Below are positions 57,880 through 64,000 of a stretch of 64,000 nt of DNA, piece after piece. Under the pieces are notes generated by a model, which did no database searches, was not told the DNA's origin, and saw only the letters and a list, made by a program, of their open reading frames with translations. The stretch is from Ehretia macrophylla. Taxonomy: Eukaryota > Streptophyta > Magnoliopsida > Boraginales > Ehretiaceae. The stretch spans positions 13,201,501 through 13,265,500 of the forward strand of contig CM075765.1 in assembly GCA_037974665.1 (NCBI GenBank), read 5' to 3'. The stretch's first letter is position 1, and each line of letters begins with the position of its first letter. The position numbers and the translations under genes are program-made.

Positions 57880-58942
57880 GCCATGTCAAATAGATAAAAC
57901 CAGCTTCATTACATACTATAATCACTTTATTTTATAATTCGCCTTTTTGTTCGTAAGCTTTTGGTTAAAGGAAGGGAAAAAGACTATTAGTAAAGCATGC
58001 ATAAGGTGACCTACATAGTTTGGATAAGTAATTCCTCAAGATGTCTGGTAAAATAATTCATTATACAATTATATTGGATGAAATTATATAATAACATAAG
58101 GTTAAGAAGTGAGGCTAATTATCTGGTTAGATTATTGATCATAGAAATTTATACCTTATGTTCAGTCTTTGATACGTGGATTTTGGTTCAAAATCCATGC
58201 CTTAACATTTGTTAAACATAAGTAGAAGTCCAACCTAATAAAAGTCGGGTTAAGAAGAATTTATTATAAATAGAACTTTTAAGCGTGTTGATGGTTGCTA
58301 TACACCATGAGATTGGGCATGTGTCCTGAGAGATTTGAGAGGGGTTTTTACAGTGTTTTATAGGTCAAAAAACTTGTAACCATATGAGATAATGTTTCGT
58401 GCTTCTGCTTAAAAAAAAGGATTAGACTTTTTCATGGGTTAAACTATGTGAACTAGTGTACAAAAAATAATTCTGGTTGTAACAATTACCTAAAATAGTG
58501 GATTTTTCAAAGTTTTGAATAGTAGATGTAGGTAGAGGCCCATTGCTTACCTACATTTAATATATTTGGTTGTTTCGATTGCTTTGTGCGTGTGTGCCTG
58601 TATTCTCGTTGGTGTAGCGACAAGTAGAGAAGAGACCAAGAGGAATTTTATATACAGATAAAAGTAAATAACGATAGGTACGTGAAGAAGAAGAAAGATA
58701 TAAAAGGGGAAGAAAAGACGAAGCATATATCTTGGATCACATGAGACACTTTAAGATCTTTAATTTTCTTATCTCAAGGCTTCAATGACAAGTGGGGGAT
58801 AAGAACACCATTTGCAATGGCTGAACAAACTTTTGCCCAGCACAGGAAATAGAGCAACGTTATCTTATCTTTGAAAGCTGAAAGATAAGCATTTTGAAGG
58901 CTGCCACCTACCAAAAAATAAATAAAACAATTCTTTTTATTT
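57880..58942. other. AT-rich non-coding stretch
   Basis: No gene or element recognised. Confidence 0.5.
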
Positions 58943-58951
58943 TTTTATTTT

Positions 58952-59406
58952 GGGAAAATTCTACATTTAGTCTCTATTGTTCACAAAATATCTCAATTTA
59001 GTCTCTATTGTTTAAAATATCTCAATTTAGTTTCTATTATTTAAAATATCTCAATTTAATCCCTATTATTTTACCGAAAGTTTTAGTTTCGTCCCTATTA
59101 TTTTTTAAAAAGTTTTAATTTCGTCTCTATTATTTTTTTAAAGTTTCAAATTCGTCCCTATTATTCAAGGACTAAATTGAAATTTTTTGAGAAATAATAA
59201 GGACTTATTTGAATTTTTGTTTAAATAATAGAGACGAAATTGAAATTTTTGGAAAACAATAAGGACAAAATTGAGAAATTTTAAATAATAGAGACGAAAT
59301 AGAAATTTTTAAAAAAATAATAGGGACTAAATTGAGACATTTTAAACAATAATAACTAAACTGAAATTTTTTGTAAACGAATAAAGACTAAATGTGAGAT
59401 TTTTTC
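58952..59406. mobile_element. Foldback element FB7
   Basis: 455 bp made almost entirely of inverted arms that repeat an AATTTAGTCTCTATTGTTT-like phrase in tandem. Left end GGGAAAATTCTACATTTAGT; the right end is a decayed inverse. TTTTATTTT flanks both ends (58943-58951, 59407-59415), although this motif is low complexity. Confidence 0.75.
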
Positions 59407-59460
59407 TTTTATTTTTTATGGTAATCATTTGTGCCCATTGTATAAACATTTGGCAACAAC

Positions 59461-59498
59461 AGTTAGCGGTACCCGACAAAAAAAAAAGTTAGCGGTAC
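59461..59498 (+). mobile_element. Micro-retroinsertion, 12-bp TSD
   Basis: AGTTAGCGGTAC occurs exactly at 59461-59472 and 59487-59498. The 14-nt insert is CCGAC plus A-run. Confidence 0.88.
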
Positions 59499-59539
59499 AA
59501 AAACTTGTTGTACATTATTAAGAAGTAGTTGCTTAGAAA

Positions 59540-60835
59540 AGGAAAAATACACATAGACCAATATATAGGGAGGGAAAAGGCATGACATTCCTTAGCTACC
59601 CAATCAGGAGATCTGTTTGCTGATCTTGGAACAAAATGAAACGAAAAGTGAGGATGAGCTTTAACAATTGTTTGGATGTCAGCTATGACATTATGAGATC
59701 GCCAACTAAAAAGGTAATGCATGCAAGAGATAATCCTAATAAGATAGTGGTTATCACTCTCAAAAGCGACCGAGTGAAGGTCGCAGTGTTAAGAAACCTG
59801 AGGTTCCATCTTAAAACCAATTGGTGACAAGTAGAGTGACCCAAGATCTTATATGGCAGATTTGGAGTTGGTGATTTTTCCGATATGGGACAAGTATTAT
59901 ATTCTAACAATCCCCCTCACATGTGACCTGATTTGAGAGGAGTCACACGTGGAAGAGTTTCTGATTTTTCGATATGGGAGGAATGTATATTCCAACACCC
60001 CCCTCACGTGTGACCCGGAGAGAACCCGGAAACGAGAACTGACACTGTTAGCGAGAGCGACACGAAAGATACAGATGGGTCACACGTGGCAAGACATGAA
60101 AGATGAACAAGACTAGACCATGGGCCTAGCTCTGATACCATGTTAAGAAGCCTGAGGTTTTATCTTAAAACCAATTGGTGCCAAGTGGAGTGGTTCAAAA
60201 TCTTATATGGCAGATTTGGAGTTGGTGATTTTTCCGATATGAGACAAGTGTTATATTCTAACACTCCCCCTCACATGTGACCTGATTTGAGAGGGGTCAC
60301 TCATATCGGAGGAATGTATATTCCAACACGCAGGATTGAGCAATAAAACATGCATCTTGAAGGGCAAGTGCTTCAGCCTGGAATGCATCACCAGTTGTAC
60401 ACCTACGAGCCAAGCCAAAAACATGACATCCTATATGGTTCCGAAAAATTGTAGCTAAGCCAGTAGAAGAGTCCTGTTGTGAGAATGAAACATCCAAGGT
60501 ACACTTAATCTTGTGCCGCTGGGTGGGGACCAATTGGAATGTGAGCTCACTATGCTGTATTGCTGCAATTCCATATCATCAGTTGAAGGAGCATTGGTAT
60601 TCAGTAGATACTCATCTGTATAAAGTTGTGCCCCAAAGATAGTTGTTTCAGGAACCACCTTCTGTCCTTCAAAGATAAAAGCATTTCTTGCCAACCAGAT
60701 TTGCCAGCAGAGGTGGAAGATAATGGCCTCAGCGTCACCATTTGCATGGCCATGGGGCCGACAAGCTAACTTCAATTGTCTTTTCCAAGCTATTACAAAG
60801 CTTGCAGACTGGAGAAATATCATAATGGCATTAAT
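59540..60835 (-). pseudogene. LINE C-terminal region with RNase H-like domain
   Basis: On the minus strand, 60823-60455 resembles the end of the zf-RVT region (I-F-H-L-C-W-Q-I-W-L-A-R-N-A-F-I-F-E). Then comes an RNase H-like start (K-C-T-L-D-V-S-F; A-F-Q-A-E-A-L-A-L-Q-D-A near 60370-60400). After the TRIM insertion the frame resumes with F-E-S-D-N and, near 59580-59620, F-V-P-R-S-A-N-x-S-P-D-W-V-A-K. These are conserved RNase H-like (RVT_3) signatures. Frame changes show it is inactive. A single TRIM complex at 59787-60328 splits the domain. Confidence 0.78.
59787..60328 (-). mobile_element. Compound TRIM with exact TSD
   Basis: Two 123-bp LTR-like copies (59787-59909 and 60141-60263, TGTTAGAATAT...TTCTTAACA on the minus strand). 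A perfect primer site TGGTATCAGAGC (minus, 60129-60140) abuts the second copy. Partial LTR ends (TGTTGGAATATACATTCC, minus) lie near 59970-59997 and at the outer right end. The exact duplication CGCAG (59782-59786, 60329-60333) bounds the whole, so it inserted as one compound unit into the LINE RNase H region. Confidence 0.85.
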
Positions 60836-61131
60836 ACAAAGCTACAGCACTAGGGAGAATACCTTGACAAGCTTTCTAGATAAATAGTCTAATCTTAGGA
60901 GATACTGGGGCAGTCCAAATATATTAAATAGTCTAAGCTTTCATAATGGCGTTGGATGAAAGAAAATTGAGCTGCTTGAGACCCCTAAACATTGATAAGG
61001 CTCATACAAAATCTACTCAGCCTGCAGCTAATAGGACTACATTCACGCCTCATCATAAAGGACAATCAATAGATATTGAAGGAGAAGAAGCATCTCATCA
61101 AATCAGTAGGAAATCCTCATTTAATGACTAG
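60836..61131 (+). other. Short plus-strand frame ending at the CACTA border
   Basis: An open frame 60946-61131 (61 codons, MALDERKLSCLRPLNIDKAH...) ends in TAG, which is the same TAG that precedes the CACTA terminus. The reading may be a host fragment cut by the transposon or chance. Not recognised. Confidence 0.25.
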
Positions 61132-61544
61132 CACTACAAATAGAATGGGCAATGGCGGCGGTTTTTTTGATTTTTCGTGGCAGTTTTAAGCGTTGCCTTT
61201 GATCTTACCGACGGTTTTGAAATCGCCTCCAAAATGCCGTTTTGGGAGTAGTCGTATTAGGTGTATGCCGACGAAAAGTGCAAGTGTCATAATTTTTTAT
61301 CTTTGTCGACGATTAGGAGAAATTGTCGACATTAACGAAAAAGCTATGGCGGCGGTAGTGAATAATCGTCGACGTTGATACTAACCCTTTGTTGGCAATT
61401 ATGATATGCGTCGCTATATACTATGAGCATTAGTGACAATTATTTTTATCGTCGCTCATTTTAATACCTTTGTCGACAATTTTAAAATGTCGAAATATAC
61501 ATTAAATTTAGCAGCTACCTTTGCATTTTGTCATCGACTATACT

Positions 61545-61953
61545 TGTTGGGCCGGGGAGGCCAGCGATCACCCTTAGGGATTTGCTATCGCGGGGAGCGG
61601 TATCGATGCTTGACAGCCCAACTTGCCCGGGTTCTGCGCTGCCTCAATAAGGAAATAAAGTTGTACCTTGGCTAACATCTATAGCTTTTGGTGCAGTGGC
61701 AAGCGCTTGAACCTAAAAACTGGTATCAGAGTGAGGTCGCAGGTTCGAATCCCCCAGGTGTCGCTGGGGGAGAGATTGTTGGGCCGGGGAGGCCAGTGAT
61801 CACCCTTAGGGATTCGCTATCACGGGGAGCGGTATCGGTGCTTAACAACCCAGCCTGCCCGAGTTCTGCGCTGCCTCAATAAGGAAATAAAGTTGCACCT
61901 TGGCTAATAGCTATAGCTTTTGGCGTAGTGGCAAGCGCTTCATCCTGAAAACA
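61545..61953 (+). mobile_element. TRIM-like unit with tRNA-type promoter boxes
   Basis: Two LTR-like copies (61545-61720 and 61777-61953, both TGTTGGGCCGGGGAGGCCAG...) flank only 56 bp. TGGTATCAGAG directly follows the first copy as a primer site, and TGGGGGAGAGAT precedes the second like a polypurine tract. The end of the first copy carries an A-box-like TGGTGCAGTGGC (61689), and the 56-bp spacer carries a perfect B-box GGTTCGAATCC (61742), at tRNA-like spacing. It can be read as a very small TRIM or as a tRNA-derived SINE embedded in a tandem pair. Confidence 0.7.
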
Positions 61954-61955
61954 AT

Positions 61956-63180
61956 TGTTAGCCTGAGAGGCTTCTAAATCTTGGTTTTGATAATTACAAA
62001 CCATAAATGTGCTTAATGAGTTTGTTAAAGTGTGCACAAGTAAAGATGAATCAAGACTGACTTCAATTCCAAGATCATCAAAGCTAAAGAAGAAAGAAGA
62101 ACATTCAACAATTCAAAGAGAAGATTCGAAGAATGAAGATGTAGTTATAAGGATGGAGATGGAAGTCATAAGGGGTACCGGTTGGGACTTGGCTAAGGTT
62201 TTGGGTCTTGCAAAAAGATATATGCTCAATTTTGATTCTCATATATTGTGTTGAAATATTTGAAAAATATCTTACAAAATATGTTCGAAAGAAATATCTT
62301 TTAAAACACAACCCTGACAGTTTTGGCTCCACCGGACGACCCCACGGTGACCGGTCGACCGTTGGCCAAAGAATCGTCCACTCGAGACCCGTCCACCGGA
62401 CGAGGGTCTCTCGACCGGTCGACCGACGAACAAGGGTCGACCGGTTGGGCCAAAATGTTGATTCAAAATATAGCTGTTTGTGAACGTTGGGAGCATTAAT
62501 TATACCATTTTTTTAGCTCTATTAATTTCTCTCAACTACAAAATCTTGGAGTATTGATTCAAATCAATTACACTTGAGTTCTTCATTATCTTTATCTTTG
62601 AATCATCATTGAGCTATACTTGAGCAAAAAATTGTGAGCATTGTTGAGAGAGAAGCATTTATTGTATTCATCTACCCTAAAAGAGGGCTTTCATTGTGAA
62701 TTTCAAATACTTATCAAAAGAGATAGTTAAACAACTTGAAAGGAAGAATTTCCTTGTCAAAGGTGTTGGAATTAAAACTTTGTATTGAAAAGAGTTATTT
62801 TTTATTGTAAAAGCTTGAACTATTATTGTAGTTGGTTTGTGGACTCACCAACATTTGAAGAGCCACCATAGTGAAGATTGTTAAAATCCCAAGCGGGGAG
62901 CTTGGGTAGTGGACTTAGGCAGGGGCCGAACCACGCTAAAATCGCTATTTGTAATCTCTTTCTCTCAACACTCTCTTTGCATTATTTTTTGCTCACCAAG
63001 TGTTTAATAAATTGTCTCACTCATATTTTATATTGATAAAGTGCATATCTATTTAAGATTGTTTTTGATTAATTTTTGCTATCATATTACCTAATCGAAA
63101 AAGTAGTATTATTGCTTATATACCTAATTCACCCCTCATCCCCTCCCCTCCCCCCTCTTAGGCTTAATTAAGGGACAACA
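61956..63180 (+). repeat. SIRE-like LTR
   Basis: About 1.2 kb, TGTTAGCCTGAGAGGCTTC... to ...TTAATTAAGGGACAACA, with the C-rich CCCCTCCCCTCCCCCCTCTT stretch near the end that many SIRE LTRs show. It lies immediately after the TRIM-like unit. No pol follows. ATACT directly after it (63181-63185) equals ATACT directly before the TRIM-like unit (61540-61544). A palindrome-rich GC patch lies at 62325-62460. Confidence 0.6.
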
Positions 63181-63185
63181 ATACT

Positions 63186-63566
63186 ACTGCAATATTTTCA
63201 ATGGGCTAGGGTTTTGTGTTGGGCTTTGGCCCAATGTGTTATTTGGTTTTCGTTTTGGGCCTTGACACATCTTGTTTCATCTAGTCACTTTTGGGCTTGA
63301 ATTTGTTTGTATTGTTCTTAATGAATATTTCCAATGAAAATTCGTTGTCATTTTTGTTGAATTGATTAATTAAATTAAATTTGTATTGTGATTTGAGTCA
63401 TATTGAAAAACTTATAACAAAAAGCATACTTAAATTGATCAACCATTCATACAATCAATTCATGCCAAAAAGTAATTCAACATTATCTGAAATAAACTGT
63501 TCATATTCAAAAGATACTAATGAAAAACACAAAATTAATAGTTCGCAATTATCGACACTGCTAGTA
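63186..63566 (-). other. Probable 3' UTR of the CACTA gene
   Basis: Non-coding AT-rich stretch between the inserted LTR and the stop codon of the minus-strand exon. Confidence 0.4.
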
Positions 63567-64000
63567 TTAAGTTGAAGAAGGACTAGCATCTTGACTTGAA
63601 TCAGCTTCCGGATTCACACTTGCATTATTAAATGCCTATAAGAAAAAAAAAACATTAAAGTGCATGTTAATATTTGAAAAGACTATATGAAACTTGAAAA
63701 AAACATGTAATTAATTATTTATGTAGGATTACCTGAGAAAGACTTGGAAATAGGTAAGAGTCAAACAATCGTCTCATACGATTTATCTCTTCCTCTATTT
63801 TTTTCATATTCTCATCATTTGCTTCTTTCATTTCTTTAATCGTTTCGTCCTTTTTCATCATCGCATTCTTTATTTGTTCAACATTTTTTTTAACTCGTGA
63901 ACTTCAAAGTTCTCTATTCGACTTTTCTTACCAAATCCATAAACTTGAGATGGATTAGGACCCGATCCTTGACCTCTAACTCGTTCCGGATGTTCTTTAC
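63567..64000 (-). CDS. CACTA transposon protein, last exons (partial)
   Basis: On the minus strand a continuous frame runs from the window edge (64000) to 63733: R-G-Q-G-S-G-P-N-P-S-Q-V-Y-G-F-G, then a charged coiled-coil (K-N-V-E-Q-I-K-N-A-M ... K-K-I-E-E-E-I-N-R-M) and S-L-S-Q. Donor GTAATC follows at 63732. An intron of 97 bp ends in TTATAG, and a last exon (63635-63567, AFNNASVNPEADSSQDASPS...) ends in TAA. Both junctions are phase 0. The pattern resembles the C-terminus of plant En/Spm (Ptta-type, Transposase_24) proteins. The frame is open as far as visible. Confidence 0.75.

Larger units (their letters stand above)
61132..64000. mobile_element. CACTA transposon, left part, running off the window
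   Basis: Starts CACTACAAATAGAATGGG after TAG (61129-61131, likely the 3-bp TSD). The first 400 bp carry repeated GTCGAC/CGTCG-type units in both orientations (TTTGTCGACGATT, AATCGTCGACG), typical CACTA subterminal repeats. Exons of a CACTA-type protein appear on the minus strand at the right edge. The right terminus lies outside. It is split by an insertion at 61545-63180. Confidence 0.8.

Noticed and set aside
61689..61760. Possible tRNA gene
   Set aside because: A and B boxes are good, but the sequence between and around them does not close into an acceptor stem or a convincing anticodon arm; it fits a retroelement.

Overview
This window looks like nuclear DNA of a flowering plant, most likely a eudicot. 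It is AT-rich and repeat-dense. It holds Ty1/copia, Ty3/gypsy (Athila-like), L1-type LINE, CACTA, Harbinger-like and TRIM elements, and one intact gene for a DREB A-6 (RAP2.4-type) AP2/ERF factor. I cannot name the species. There is no bacterial, organellar or rRNA sequence, and no CRISPR array.

Layout. 1-1245: L1 LINE remnant (minus) split by a near-perfect palindromic MITE and by a tiny poly(A)-type insertion. 1561-2736: last two exons of an unrecognised plus-strand gene. 4125-7663: non-autonomous LTR element. 8082-10416: solo LTR with an exact 5-bp TSD. 10651-25764: degraded copia element (minus) with TA...TA ends, its reverse transcriptase split by an 11.4-kb Athila-like element (11713-23132, TSD GTTTC). 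26420-32637: SIRE-like copia (minus) with large deletions. 34481-35358: foldback element. 38092-40639: probable solo LTR (minus). 42073-43703: long Harbinger-like non-autonomous element. 44712-47218: 5'-truncated LINE with poly(A) and TSD, carrying two nested foldbacks. 47233-52070: foldback, LINE RNase H relic, 31-bp tandem array, MITE candidate. 52539-53609: the AP2/ERF gene. 53992-54943: foldback close behind it. 57476-60328: TRIMs, another foldback and a LINE RNase H relic. 61132 to the end: left part of a CACTA element with transposon exons at the window edge, carrying a TRIM/SINE-like unit and a SIRE-like LTR.

The only gene that looks functional is the AP2/ERF regulator. The transposon reading frames are broken by stops, frameshifts, deletions or nested insertions, except the partial CACTA frame at the right edge, which is open as far as visible. 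Because TSDs can be read for many insertions, much of the insertion order can be worked out.

Three patterns stand out. (1) At least 14 sites carry insertions of only about 12-45 nt, made of a short header plus an A-run and flanked by direct repeats of about 9-17 bp; they look like almost completely 5'-truncated LINE-type insertions. (2) A family of long-TIR foldback elements with exact or near-exact 9-10 bp target duplications, two members sharing a C-rich plus GT-rich core in opposite orientation. (3) A 409-bp TRIM-like unit whose LTR/primer-site junction carries tRNA-type A and B boxes.
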